Virus record (IMG/VR): IMGVR_UViG_3300043774_000333
Location: 1-61,787 of that record
Source: a virus
DNA: 61,787 nt
Reading direction: 5' to 3' (one strand)
Part shown: one piece after another, positions 53,775 through 61,787 of the stretch
How positions within the stretch are numbered: the stretch's first letter is position 1
Layout: every line of letters begins with the position of its first letter
Notes under the pieces: model-generated
What the model was told of the DNA's origin: nothing
The model's database searches: none
Seen by the model: only the letters and a program-made list of their open reading frames with translations
Translations under genes and position numbers: made by a program

Positions 53775-54230
53775 ATGAGTAATACGCGCACTATTGAAAA
53801 TCCTTACTGGGCAAATAAAGAAAAGCAACATGTCATCGCAGAGTTCGTTTATCCTGATACGGGTAAGCGAGCAACTGCATCAATCATGAACGATGGTACT
53901 AATCGAGACTATGATGAATTGTTGCAGAAATATAGTGTTGAGCAGATTGATGCGAATACTAAGAAACGGTTTGATGACCGCAACCAACATATCAAGCATA
54001 ACATTGAACGACAGAAGGTTGACAAGACTCGCATGCAGCAAGAGCAACTGTTCGCTGCGAAACTAGACGCCTTCGAAATCGATTTGATCAAGTCTTCTAA
54101 GAATCGTGAGTTGAAGTCTAAGATTCGTAAAGCAAAGAATATTATGGAAGTTACTGCGTACACGGTAATTCTTCTACAACAGGAAGAAGCAAATACTGCT
54201 ATCGTACGAGAAGCAGTTGATGCAGAATAA
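53775..54230 (+). CDS. Hypothetical protein with helical C-terminal half (151 aa)
   Basis: 151 residues. The start SNTRTIENPYWANKEKQHVIAEFVYPDTGKRATASI is beta-rich, and the second half is helical and charged (HIKHNIERQKVDKTRMQQEQ; NRELKSKIRKAKNIMEVTAYTVILLQQEE). GGAGA precedes the ATG, and it has its own sigma70-type promoter. Similar in style to small marine phage proteins of unknown role between fibre genes. It overlaps the following glycosyltransferase gene. Confidence 0.72.
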   Translation: MSNTRTIENPYWANKEKQHVIAEFVYPDTGKRATASIMNDGTNRDYDELLQKYSVEQIDANTKKRFDDRNQHIKHNIERQKVDKTRMQQEQLFAAKLDAFEIDLIKSSKNRELKSKIRKAKNIMEVTAYTVILLQQEEANTAIVREAVDAE

Positions 54231-54915
54231 TGGTTTTCTCTACGTAGCAACAGTAAGAAAAGGTTACTATAGAGCGGCGAAAAATTCTGCTATATCTCTA
54301 CGCGATTTTTATCCTGATGCAAAAATAACATTCTTCACGCATGAGGAATGGGTTCAACCAGATGATTATGAAATCTTCGACACAATTGTAACTGAGAATG
54401 TCCCAAGAGATAAACGAGCGAAACTTTGGGCGCTTGATCAAACTCCGTATGACTTAACAACCTACATGGATTGTGACATGGAAGTTGAACATGAAGATAT
54501 CCAAAAGATTTTCGATCAGATTCCAGAAGATGTAGATGTCATCTTTACTGCCAATCGTCCATATAACGCAGCGCTGACTAAGTTATCTGACACAGAAGAA
54601 ATGACTGAGCACTGTGGGTTGTTCGTCTATCGAAACAATGAACAAACATTAAAACTAATGCGTGCATGGTATGATGAATATTGGGAACAGAATAAACCAG
54701 GATGGGATCGCAAACATTATCCTGAATCTGCATTGCAATGGGATACATTTACAATGTGGAGACTCCTAAATCATTTCGACTTTGGTGTCAAAACTGCTAG
54801 ATTCCCTGATCCAGATGCCAGATGGAACTTTGTTTCTGGATATAAAAAAGAAGAATTACAGGGTCAACCAGTAGTGATTTATCATTACACAATTCCGCAT
54901 TCTTTATTAAGTTAA
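54220..54915 (+). CDS. Glycosyltransferase-like protein (GT-A)
   Basis: 231 residues from ATG 54220; a TTG one codon earlier is the alternative. FLYVATVRKGYYRAAKNSAISLRDFYPDAKITFFTHEEW opens as in GT-A folds, and TYMDCDMEVEHEDI supplies a DxD metal motif near 85. LQWDTFTMWRLLNHF is a possible acceptor side. It overlaps the previous gene by 11 bases and is followed by a 2OG-type oxygenase-like gene. It probably moves a sugar to a virion protein, DNA or host glycan. The acceptor is unknown. Confidence 0.7.
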   Translation: MQNNGFLYVATVRKGYYRAAKNSAISLRDFYPDAKITFFTHEEWVQPDDYEIFDTIVTENVPRDKRAKLWALDQTPYDLTTYMDCDMEVEHEDIQKIFDQIPEDVDVIFTANRPYNAALTKLSDTEEMTEHCGLFVYRNNEQTLKLMRAWYDEYWEQNKPGWDRKHYPESALQWDTFTMWRLLNHFDFGVKTARFPDPDARWNFVSGYKKEELQGQPVVIYHYTIPHSLLS

Positions 54916-54926
54916 ACAGGACACAC

Positions 54927-55604
54927 ATGCTACAATTTACAAATTCAGTTTCTAAAGAACTAAGTGATATTCTAGAACCATTCACAGAATGGTTTTTCGC
55001 CCAAAATGATCAACATCTCGTATTGGGTCCACAAGAGCACCAAGAAAAGCGTAAAGGTGGATTGACAGTTGATACTGCTACTGATGAACAATATCTAAAT
55101 CATATCGTGGGTAAGGGCGAGAAGCATGTTGGGTTTCCTGATGTCGCATGGTGTACTGACATGTCACAGGCACATGGGCAACCATGGTTTCCTTCCGAAT
55201 ATGGTAAAAGACAGCAAGCAACGAATTCTGAAATAATGAGTTATCTTGGCGCAAGAAACAATGCGGTGTTTACTTATTATCCTGAAGATGGTTTCATGGG
55301 TTGGCATACTAACTGGAACGCATCAGGATACAATATTCTAATTACATATAATACAGAAGAAAATGGTGGATACTTCCGTTACTTGGATCCAGTTACAAAG
55401 GAAATCGTAACTATGGTCGATCCTATCGGTTGGTCATGCAAGGTTGGTCATTTCGGTGATCGTAACGATCCGAATAAAATTGTCTACCATTGCTGCGGTA
55501 ATACTGCAAAGAGATTGACACTAGGATATGTTGTACCGCATCTAGAAATCTGGCGGTCAATGATCGAAGATATTAGTGGCGAGGATGCTTCTCACTTTTC
55601 TTGA
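54927..55604 (+). CDS. 2OG-Fe(II) oxygenase-like phage protein
   Basis: 225 residues. FTYYPEDGFMGWHTNWNASGYNILITYN, GGYFRYLDPVTKEIVTMVDPIGWSCKVGHF and KIVYHCCGNTAKRLTLGYVV recall a phage family of cupin-fold oxygenases. The metal triad would be His in GWHTN and His in VYHCC; the usual Asp/Glu next to the first His is Asn, so activity is uncertain. The 3' end overlaps the opposing coiled-coil gene by 32 bases. Confidence 0.6.
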   Translation: MLQFTNSVSKELSDILEPFTEWFFAQNDQHLVLGPQEHQEKRKGGLTVDTATDEQYLNHIVGKGEKHVGFPDVAWCTDMSQAHGQPWFPSEYGKRQQATNSEIMSYLGARNNAVFTYYPEDGFMGWHTNWNASGYNILITYNTEENGGYFRYLDPVTKEIVTMVDPIGWSCKVGHFGDRNDPNKIVYHCCGNTAKRLTLGYVVPHLEIWRSMIEDISGEDASHFS

Positions 55605-56316
55605 TCTTTTCGCGCTCTTTATGTTTTGCTAGTAGTTCTTCGAGAACAGTTAAACTTTCGTGCATCGTTTCAATTGTATCCAACATTTTCGGAACAGCAA
55701 CCATTGCTTGGTTGATGATTGCTTGTTCATAGTTTGCACGAGGAACGGTAGCAAGTTTAATTCTTCTCCGTCTTAAGAAATCTTTTATTTTACTAAGCAA
55801 AGAAGGTTTTCTTGCTTCAACCATATTCAACTGACTGCCTTTCTGGTCGGTTGCCTGTTGTCGCGCTTTTACAATTTGTTCTTCTTTTGCTCTTACTGCT
55901 GCATCATTTTCTTTGGTGAGTTTTTCATTTGCTTCTTTGAGAATTTGCAGTTCTTCGACTAATTTTGGATCTGTAACATGAACAGTTTCTACGACTGTTT
56001 CGATTACTGTCTCAATTACGACTGGCGGATTTTCTAAAATCTCTTTTGCTCGTGCGATTGTTTCTTCTGCTACTCTCGCATCTTCTACTACGGCAAGTTT
56101 TTGTCTCTGCAATTCTTCGTGCTTTTCCTGTGCAATTTTTTCTCTATCAAGTTCTTCTTGGGAAGGTTCAATAATCTCAACTTCGACAATTTCTTCTTGG
56201 AAGTTTCCATCTATCCATTCTTCCGCGACCACTTCCTCGGGCGGAGGTGGTGCTGATACTAAAGGTTCTGGAATATAATCTTGCGGTGGTGGTGCGACGA
56301 CTCTTGCTCTTGCCAT
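55573..56316 (-). CDS. Coiled-coil protein with basic C-terminal part (247 aa)
   Basis: 247 residues. A Pro-rich N-terminus (VVAPPPQDYIPEP) and acidic segment lead to a long Glu/Lys/Gln coiled coil (about 50-165). The C-terminal part is basic (IKDFLRRRRIKLATV) and ends KEREKIKKSEKHPRH. No enzyme motif. It is the last gene of the minus-strand accessory operon and converges with the oxygenase-like gene. It could be a scaffold, fibre chaperone or virion protein; nothing decides between these. Confidence 0.65.
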   Translation of the reverse strand: MARARVVAPPPQDYIPEPLVSAPPPPEEVVAEEWIDGNFQEEIVEVEIIEPSQEELDREKIAQEKHEELQRQKLAVVEDARVAEETIARAKEILENPPVVIETVIETVVETVHVTDPKLVEELQILKEANEKLTKENDAAVRAKEEQIVKARQQATDQKGSQLNMVEARKPSLLSKIKDFLRRRRIKLATVPRANYEQAIINQAMVAVPKMLDTIETMHESLTVLEELLAKHKEREKIKKSEKHPRH

Positions 56317-56317
56317 A

Positions 56318-56974
56318 TTATTTCTTCCCTATTACCATGAAACGATCAAAGGTTACTTTACCATCCCAAGACCAATATGATTGTTCTATTTGTCCGTTGT
56401 ATCTGACATCAGTTACGCCCACATTCTCGACATGCTCTTCGATTGTTGGAACGCAATTGATACCATACATCTCTCTAAAAACATTTGATGACTGACAAGC
56501 AAAGATACAATCTGGGTTTGCTGTGGTCATTTTCTTTAGGGGATACATTGTCTCACACCCGATAGAAATTACTACATCAGTTTCTAATGCATTTATATCA
56601 TGATATGCGAAAGGAACATCCCAGTTGATGTGGTCTAACTCTATACCACCATCGCTATAAAATCGATTGAATACTTTTGATAATTCCAACGCATCCTTAT
56701 CAATGTCGATTAAATTAATCTTCTTGACATTCAAATTTTCGCAGAGTAATGGAACAAGTGGAAATCCCAACCACGAATTTAAAATTGTAATATTCAATTC
56801 TTCGGGGATGTCTTGTATTCTCTTTAGTTCTTCAACTAACCAAATAGCAGCGTCCATCGTATTCGGATTTAACGATTTACGAAAATCTTCGTGCTTCCAT
56901 GGTAGTTCGTGATTGATTTTATCTAATCCTTCGCCCCAGTAACGATAGTTATTCAAGTAATTATAATTTAACAT
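56318..56974 (-). CDS. Methyltransferase-like protein in the glycosyltransferase cluster
   Basis: 218 residues from the ATG at 56974, with GGAAAG eight bases before it; an ATG at 56998 opens the frame but lacks a ribosome site. LNITILNSWLGFPLVPLLCENL, KKINLIDIDKDALELSKVF and DVVISIGCETMYPLKKM follow the Rossmann order of class I SAM methyltransferases. VIFACQSSNVFRE-like sequence comes next. It shares this layout with the gene at 4499. It probably methylates a sugar or side chain made by the neighbouring enzymes. Confidence 0.62.
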   Translation of the reverse strand: MLNYNYLNNYRYWGEGLDKINHELPWKHEDFRKSLNPNTMDAAIWLVEELKRIQDIPEELNITILNSWLGFPLVPLLCENLNVKKINLIDIDKDALELSKVFNRFYSDGGIELDHINWDVPFAYHDINALETDVVISIGCETMYPLKKMTTANPDCIFACQSSNVFREMYGINCVPTIEEHVENVGVTDVRYNGQIEQSYWSWDGKVTFDRFMVIGKK

Positions 56975-57644
56975 CTTGTGGTCTTTCCATTGAATCATAT
57001 AAGCAAATTAGTGGTTCTGGTCTGATAACTCGTTCTCTGGTATCGATTGGCCACATGTATCCGTAGTTGTAACTGTAAACCCAACCATCTGGGAAAAAAT
57101 TAATCTCTAATAGGCGTTCTCTCTGATGACCAAATAGATTATCCAGACCACGATAATAAAAAAACATTTGATCGGCATAATCTCTAACGAACTTGGTTAT
57201 TTTATCAACGTCTAGATTATCATTCCATCTTAATACACTTGAATTTAAATCGGTATACATACGAGGAGCATCCTTCGTATCTTCTTTCATTTTCTTTAGA
57301 TCGTGCCAGTGAGTGCGAACAAACGTTAGACTATCTTTTGGATCGTGATTTACAACACAATCAATATTTTGTTGAACCACAATATCTAAATCGAGAAATA
57401 GTTTTTCTCCTTGTTGTGCTACAACTTGTTTCTCAAACAAGTATAATTTGTTCCACCATTTTTCATAGTAGTTATCTTCTGGTAGAGGAATAACAATAAC
57501 TTCTGGATCAAGATCTTTTGTTTCTTCTGTCAGGCAATAAAAATTAAACTCAGTAGTAATATGCTGCTTACATTGCTCAAGTATTTTATTGACATGATCA
57601 GAACTATATTTGGTTCCCCACTTTACGGTGTAAATATTAAGCAT
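56961..57644 (-). CDS. Glycosyltransferase-like paralogue 4
   Basis: 227 residues; the ATG at 57644 overlaps the upstream stop as TGATG, while an ATG at 57656 would run into that gene. It shares MLNIYTVKWGTKYSSDHVNKI with its three upstream neighbours. EKLFLDLDIVVQQNID near 83-98 holds the DxD motif. Its C-terminal part (RLLEINFFPDGWVYSYNYG) also matches. Products of this type transfer sugars from nucleotide donors. Confidence 0.68.
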   Translation of the reverse strand: MLNIYTVKWGTKYSSDHVNKILEQCKQHITTEFNFYCLTEETKDLDPEVIVIPLPEDNYYEKWWNKLYLFEKQVVAQQGEKLFLDLDIVVQQNIDCVVNHDPKDSLTFVRTHWHDLKKMKEDTKDAPRMYTDLNSSVLRWNDNLDVDKITKFVRDYADQMFFYYRGLDNLFGHQRERLLEINFFPDGWVYSYNYGYMWPIDTRERVIRPEPLICLYDSMERPQDVKL

Positions 57645-58462
57645 CAAACATTCCAATGTTCTAATAAATCTGGATCCACTAGAGACTCCTGTTTCACTTT
57701 TCCTCTGCGGTCGTCTTTAAATGGTAGCAAGTCCACGTTAAACACACAAAGAATACAGTCCTTTCTATATATGCCGACTTGCAAATCACCTTCATGCCAG
57801 TCACGCCCACGATTGTATGAGTAAGCAAAGGTGTTTGGAAAATGTTTCCACAGAGGAGTATTGCTAAATTCTCCCCATCGCCAACTATGATAGTTGTCTG
57901 TACCATCTGTAAATGTAAACCAGATACGCTCTTGATGTTCTAAAACATCCTGCCATATACATTCCGTCTGATCATCTGACCACACCATACAACTGCCATT
58001 GGTATATGCACCATGGGATAACTTGAAATTACGCGACTTCATCGGACGAGGGTCTTGCCACCAAGAACGTAACTTAGTAGGATTCTCTAGATCGTAAGTG
58101 ATGATTGGCGATAAGTCGTTCTGAATAATTACATCAAGGTCGAAAAAGACAAACCTTCCAGCGGGTTTATCGTCTGCGAAGTTGTGTGTATTGAAGATAA
58201 ACGTCTTCGGTCTGTCCCAACAACGTGCCATGCCGTATTTGAAATCTTCAGAACCAAACCAATATTTCGGATGGATGTCGGGAATGTCTGGGAAGTCGAT
58301 GACCTTAATTTCTTCATCGAATCCCTCGCTGTTATCTGTATAGCAATAGAAATGAAACTCAAAATTGTCTGGAGTATGCTTCTTTGCCATTCTATAAAGT
58401 CGATTGACAAACTCCGCCGAGTATTTCGTCCCCCATTTGCAGCAGACGTAATTAACTCTCAT
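57644..58462 (-). CDS. Glycosyltransferase-like paralogue 3
   Basis: 272 residues. NYVCCKWGTKYSAEFVNRLYRMAKKHTP opens it, and GRFVFFDLDVIIQNDL near 102-117 contains the DxD. HGAYTNGSCMVWSDDQTE and NTFAYSYNRGRDW recur in the array. It is the longest of the four, with an added DPRPMKSRNF region. Its start overlaps the previous gene by 11 bases. Confidence 0.68.
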   Translation of the reverse strand: MRVNYVCCKWGTKYSAEFVNRLYRMAKKHTPDNFEFHFYCYTDNSEGFDEEIKVIDFPDIPDIHPKYWFGSEDFKYGMARCWDRPKTFIFNTHNFADDKPAGRFVFFDLDVIIQNDLSPIITYDLENPTKLRSWWQDPRPMKSRNFKLSHGAYTNGSCMVWSDDQTECIWQDVLEHQERIWFTFTDGTDNYHSWRWGEFSNTPLWKHFPNTFAYSYNRGRDWHEGDLQVGIYRKDCILCVFNVDLLPFKDDRRGKVKQESLVDPDLLEHWNV

Positions 58463-59216
58463 TACAATTCCACAATCTGATAATATTTGTATCTGTGCAT
58501 TCTGTCAATTTAATTTGCTCTTTCGCGCTGGGATGTGGGACATTATCCGTATTGAATAAACAAATCTTGGCATCTTCTCTGTATATAAATTTCTTTATAT
58601 CATCAGGATAATGCTTACCTCTGTTCCAAGAATATATCCATCCACCTGGAATATCTTTCCAGAAATCTCTCTGACGCCAGTAATGATAATTGTCGCTACC
58701 TTTGATGTATGTCTTAAAAATTATTTCGGTGTGTTCTATTACATCTTTATAAATGTGTTCACATGATTTACCTGGCCACAACATCATACTAGAATTATAG
58801 AAGGTTCCTCGCATATCAATAAACAATCTATCATGTATCTGCGATTTAGGTTGCCAACGACTGTGGATAATTCTGGGTTTTTGTGCTAATAATTCTATGT
58901 CATTTATATTATCTTGAATGACAACATCAAGATCAAAGTAGCACCAGTTACCTACGTATCCTAACCAGTTGTGTGAATTAAATACTGAGAACTTTGCTCG
59001 ATCGAAACAGAATGTTTCTTTACCAAACCAATATTTTGGATGCAGGATACCATCATCGGGTATTGGTGCAGTATCGCAAATTAAACCATCGGTATCATCA
59101 GTATAACACGTGAATGTGAACAGGTTGGTGTAGTTCTTCTTTACCATGTTATAAAGATTATTCACATATTTGGCGGGATACTTATCACCCCACTTAATAC
59201 ATACGAAGTTCATCAT
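58452..59216 (-). CDS. Glycosyltransferase-like paralogue 2
   Basis: 254 residues. NFVCIKWGDKYPAKYVNNLYNMVKKNY matches paralogue 3 closely, and NWCYFDLDVVIQDNIN near 90-105 carries the DxD. ILHPKYWFGKETF is shared with paralogue 3 (IHPKYWFGSEDF), so these two are the most recent pair. The frame overlaps the genes on both sides, so the cluster is one transcript. Confidence 0.68.
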   Translation of the reverse strand: MMNFVCIKWGDKYPAKYVNNLYNMVKKNYTNLFTFTCYTDDTDGLICDTAPIPDDGILHPKYWFGKETFCFDRAKFSVFNSHNWLGYVGNWCYFDLDVVIQDNINDIELLAQKPRIIHSRWQPKSQIHDRLFIDMRGTFYNSSMMLWPGKSCEHIYKDVIEHTEIIFKTYIKGSDNYHYWRQRDFWKDIPGGWIYSWNRGKHYPDDIKKFIYREDAKICLFNTDNVPHPSAKEQIKLTECTDTNIIRLWNCNES

Positions 59217-59871
59217 ACTTTTTATCTGCTCCAGGAAACTGGTCTAATCCATTTAGTAATGCTATAGTATATCTTGGACGATACACAAAAGATTTATTAT
59301 CGTCATCTATTTCATAGTAATCTGCACCGTAGACGAATGAATACAACTCGCCTTGTGGAAAGTAATTAAATCTAAAATCTTCGTGCCACAGAAATCTATC
59401 ATCGCCAAAGTATTTAACCATGTAGTAATCAGGATCTGTTTGGAAGTGTTCCCATATATGATGAACAGTTCCATCTTTCCACATCATCACACTTGAGTTG
59501 TAATTGCTCAAGTAGCGCATACCATGAGTCTCTCCAACATGATCAGGAAACCCTCTATCCTTCCAATAAGTATACGCTATTGTCGGGTGAATGTCAAGGT
59601 ATTTCCATAGATGATCAATATTATTTTGAATGCGAATATCTAGATCCAGATAAAGAACATCACCAAACCCTCGTTGACTGAACATCCAAACCTTATACCA
59701 ATGACCTTCTATGTCATCTGGCAGGGGACAAGCAACAACAATTGGGTCTAGACCTGCTGGATCATCGGTAAAACAGACGTAGGTATACTTCCTACCAGTA
59801 TCGTTTACTATTCTGTTGACGTCCGCCGCAGAATATTTTTTACCATATTTTAGCATCAAAATCGTTTGCAT
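59194..59871 (-). CDS. Glycosyltransferase-like paralogue 1
   Basis: 225 residues from the ATG at 59871 (MQTILMLKYGKKYSAADVNRI); the frame opens earlier at 59928, which would overlap the opposing fibre gene. DVLYLDLDIRIQNNIDHL near 70-85 supplies the DxD, and SNYNSSVMMWKDG and YSFVYGADYYEI recur in the other copies. It is first in the minus-strand operon, about 33 bases after a late-type motif. The array probably builds or varies a glycan. Confidence 0.68.
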   Translation of the reverse strand: MQTILMLKYGKKYSAADVNRIVNDTGRKYTYVCFTDDPAGLDPIVVACPLPDDIEGHWYKVWMFSQRGFGDVLYLDLDIRIQNNIDHLWKYLDIHPTIAYTYWKDRGFPDHVGETHGMRYLSNYNSSVMMWKDGTVHHIWEHFQTDPDYYMVKYFGDDRFLWHEDFRFNYFPQGELYSFVYGADYYEIDDDNKSFVYRPRYTIALLNGLDQFPGADKKYDELRMY

Positions 59872-59886
59872 AGTATTCTCAGTTAT

Positions 59887-59894
59887 TATAAATA
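59887..59894 (+). promoter_or_regulatory. Late-promoter motif TATAAATA for the last fibre operon
   Basis: Exact late motif ending 27 bases before the ATG at 59922, on the opposite strand to the array's motif. A divergent late region like that at gp4/gp48. Confidence 0.58.
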
Positions 59895-59903
59895 TTCTCA
59901 TAT

Positions 59904-59911
59904 AATTTATA
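59904..59911 (-). promoter_or_regulatory. Late-promoter-like motif TATAAATT for the glycosyltransferase array
   Basis: On the minus strand, seven of eight bases of the late motif lie upstream of the ATG at 59871. It partly faces the plus-strand motif at 59887. Confidence 0.4.
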
Positions 59912-59921
59912 AGGGTTTCTG

Positions 59922-60251
59922 ATGGCACAAATTCAAAATATCTTTATTGACCAAGGAACAACTTTTTCTTTGTCCCTCGCAGTAAATGATCAGAACGGAG
60001 ATCTAAAAGATCTTACTGGTTATACTGTAGCAGCACAAATGCGCAGATCGTATTACACTACTACTTCTACTAATTTTACTGCAGCAGTTTCTTTACCCGA
60101 AGATGGTGAAGTCACTATTTCATTGACTGCGGTGCAAACCTCAGCAATAAAAGCAGGAAGGTATGTTTACGATATTGAAATTACAGGCGATGGTGAAACG
60201 CTACGAGTTCTTGAAGGGATCGTTGTAATTAATCCAGAGGTAACGAAATAA
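59922..60251 (+). CDS. Small beta-rich virion-type protein (109 aa)
   Basis: 109 residues. MAQIQNIFIDQGTTFSLSLAVNDQNGDLKDLTGYTVAAQMRRSY is followed by ISLTAVQTSAIKAGRYVYDIEI: a single Ig- or BppU-like beta domain common near tail fibre genes. AAGGG lies before the ATG. Its TAA overlaps the next ATG (TAATG). Likely a fibre adaptor or decoration; function unproven. Confidence 0.76.
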   Translation: MAQIQNIFIDQGTTFSLSLAVNDQNGDLKDLTGYTVAAQMRRSYYTTTSTNFTAAVSLPEDGEVTISLTAVQTSAIKAGRYVYDIEITGDGETLRVLEGIVVINPEVTK

Positions 60252-60496
60252 TGGCAATTAACGTTACTGTAGGAACTCCAACTGCAATTAAAGTTTCAGT
60301 AGGAACTTCAAATACTATAAATACAAATATAGTAAGTAAAAGAACATCAACTAAAATAGAGACGTTAGCGGATGTAGATCTAGAGGGTGTTCAAGATGGA
60401 TATACTTTAGTTTACAATACTGCTACTAACAAATGGGAGGCAGTAGATCCTGCTTTAGATTTGAATTTGGGTATTATAGACGGTGGAACGTTTTAA
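60251..60496 (+). CDS. Small fibre-associated protein (81 aa)
   Basis: 81 residues. Repetitive Thr/Val N-terminus (VTVGTPTAIKVSVGTSNTINTN) followed by ETLADVDLEGVQDGYTLVYNTATNKWEAVDP, a connector pattern often seen at the start of fibres and fibre partners. The ATG overlaps the previous stop. The following tail fibre begins 40 bases later. A connector or chaperone role is likely from position. Confidence 0.75.
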   Translation: MAINVTVGTPTAIKVSVGTSNTINTNIVSKRTSTKIETLADVDLEGVQDGYTLVYNTATNKWEAVDPALDLNLGIIDGGTF

Positions 60497-60536
60497 CAAC
60501 TGAAATAGAAATAATAAACTAAAGGAAACTGACATT

Positions 60537-61787
60537 ATGTCTACAATCATTCAAATTAAAAGAAGTTCAGGCGCAACTGCTCCAGCAACGTCCGCCCTCC
60601 TAGAAGGTGAAATGGCATATGCACAGGACGCCAGCAACAGCGGCGCAAGTGCAAAACTTTACATCGAATCAGTGGAAGGTGGTTCTGCCGCAATTCATGC
60701 TGTCGGTGGTAAGTATTTCACAGACAAGGTTGATGCTCGTCTTATCGACGCAACATCATCAGTTGGTGGTAAAGCAACCTTTGCTGAAGGAACAGATAAC
60801 GGTTCCAACAAAGTAACTCTTAAGGCACCAGATACGCTTGCTGCCGATTATACACTTACTCTTCCTGTCAACGATGGTGATGACGGTCAGATTCTTACTA
60901 CAAACGGTTCAGGCGTACTTTCATTCTCTGCACCTGCTTCTTCTTCATTCACAATCAGCGACAACCAAGGAGTTCCTAATACTGATTCCTTCTCGACTGG
61001 TGGAACTCTGACTTTTGCTGGTACTGCTGGTATCAAGACAACCATTACAGACAATACAGTTGGTATCGTTGCTGATATTACTGGTGCAACTGCTCTGACA
61101 TCACTTGCTGATGCAGACGAATTCCTTGTTTATGATGCCTCGGCAACTGCAAACAAGAAGATTACTGCTGAAGATATTGGCGATTACATCTATGCTGCCG
61201 TTTCTGGCGACATTACAATCAGTGAATCAGGTGTTGCCTCGATTGCTGCCAACTCGGTTGCTCTTGGAACCGACACAACTGGTAACTATGTTGCTACTGT
61301 TGCTGGAACTGCAAACCAAGTTACTATCACAGGTTCAGGTTCTGAAGATGCTGGTGTAACTGTTGCTCTTACAGAAAACGTTACTCTTGTTGGTGACCTA
61401 ACAGTTGGTGGTAACGACATTAAGGCAAATGGCGGAACTACTTCTATCACTCTTTCGGGTGCGGATGTTTCGGTTGCTGGTGACCTAACAGTTACTGGAA
61501 ACGACATTAAGTCATCTTCTGCTACTGCTCTTACACTTGACGGTGCAAACGTTGCTGTTGCTGGCGATCTTACCGTAACTGGTAATGACATTAAGTCATC
61601 TTCTGCTACTGCCCTTACACTTGACGGTGCTAACGTTACTGTTGCTGGTGATCTAACTGTTGGTGGTAATGACATTAAGGCATCTGACGGAACTACTGCT
61701 CTTACACTTTCGGGTGCTAACGTTACTGTTGCAGGAAACCTAACAGTTTCGGGAACAACAACTACTGTTAACTCGACAACTCTAACT
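60537..61787 (+). CDS. Tail fibre protein, 3' end beyond the window
   Basis: 417 codons open from the ATG at 60537 (AGGA 13 bases before) to the window edge with no stop. IQIKRSSGATAPATSALLEGEMAYAQD is a fibre-type N-terminus; LADADEFLVYDASATANKKITAEDI follows near 190. From about 285 the protein consists of 28-residue repeats (VAGDLTVTGNDIK core). This is the usual build of long tail fibres or structural proteins in marine T4-like phages. The receptor-binding end is not in view. Confidence 0.85.
   Translation, partial: MSTIIQIKRSSGATAPATSALLEGEMAYAQDASNSGASAKLYIESVEGGSAAIHAVGGKYFTDKVDARLIDATSSVGGKATFAEGTDNGSNKVTLKAPDTLAADYTLTLPVNDGDDGQILTTNGSGVLSFSAPASSSFTISDNQGVPNTDSFSTGGTLTFAGTAGIKTTITDNTVGIVADITGATALTSLADADEFLVYDASATANKKITAEDIGDYIYAAVSGDITISESGVASIAANSVALGTDTTGNYVATVAGTANQVTITGSGSEDAGVTVALTENVTLVGDLTVGGNDIKANGGTTSITLSGADVSVAGDLTVTGNDIKSSSATALTLDGANVAVAGDLTVTGNDIKSSSATALTLDGANVTVAGDLTVGGNDIKASDGTTALTLSGANVTVAGNLTVSGTTTTVNSTTLT
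61389..61785 (+). repeat. 84-base tandem repeats in the tail fibre
   Basis: Units start near 61389, 61473, 61557, 61641 and 61725, each 84 bases (28 residues). The second and third are nearly identical (AACGACATTAAGTCATCTTC and its close variant), so the array is prone to unequal recombination. Confidence 0.82.

Noticed and set aside
1-61787. CRISPR arrays, insertion sequences, integrase or attachment sites
   Set aside because: None was seen. The repeats present are protein-coding and irregular in spacing, with no transposase or integrase motif.

Overview
The window is a contiguous stretch of a T4-like (contractile-tailed) marine-type myophage genome, AT-rich and densely packed, with many ATGA or GTGA gene overlaps. 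T4 core genes are recognisable by family and order: 33-59-32 (late-transcription accessory, helicase loader, ssDNA-binding protein), gp26/tape measure/gp54/gp4 on the minus strand, and gp48-gp53-hub-spike-gp25-gp6-gp7-like-gp8 on the plus strand. PhoH, a PD-(D/E)XK exonuclease, a DUF4815-type structural giant and GSGY- and YxG-repeat fibre genes give it the look of phages of marine cyanobacteria and SAR11. A circularly permuted two-piece tmRNA whose tag is ANDNVAFALAA points to an alphaproteobacterial host, plausibly SAR11-like. The host is an inference.

Layout. (1) 1-3650: a partial gene (possibly FecR-like), a secreted curlin-repeat protein and a CHASE2 adenylate cyclase form an overlapping plus-strand cluster. 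It converges on a tiny minus-strand operon (3613-3968). (2) 4045-15106: a sigma70-type promoter precedes an 11-kb overlapping operon. It encodes a methyltransferase-like protein, a sulfotransferase-like protein, four radical SAM proteins, an Asp/Arg-hydroxylase-like oxygenase, two unknown proteins, a 30-residue basic peptide and a NodU-type carbamoyltransferase. It looks like a small-molecule or polymer tailoring pathway. (3) 15118-20920: small genes, phoH, exonuclease, the permuted ssrA unit, a SleB-type cell-wall hydrolase, then 33-59-(55 aa)-32. (4) 25978 down to 20954, minus strand: gp4, a 51-aa protein, a conserved unknown, gp54, gp26 with a possible -1 frameshift into a small gp51-like ORF, and a tape-measure-like protein. 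(5) 26022-49880: baseplate. The hub and spike carry three putative envelope-active enzyme domains (SGNH hydrolase, GH19, M15 peptidase). (6) 49892-53704: fibre-like proteins including a duplicated YxG-repeat pair. (7) 53775-59871: accessory block with a glycosyltransferase, a 2OG oxygenase-like protein, a coiled-coil protein, a methyltransferase-like protein and four tandem paralogous glycosyltransferase-like genes. (8) 59922-end: small virion-type proteins and a tail fibre cut by the window edge.

Working together: sigma70-like promoters (TTGACw, exact 17-bp spacer, G before TATAnn) sit before the tailoring operon, exonuclease, ssrA and gene 32. T4-like late motifs (TATAAATA or AATAAATA) sit before structural genes. 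All functions are from sequence reading only; no homology search was run.
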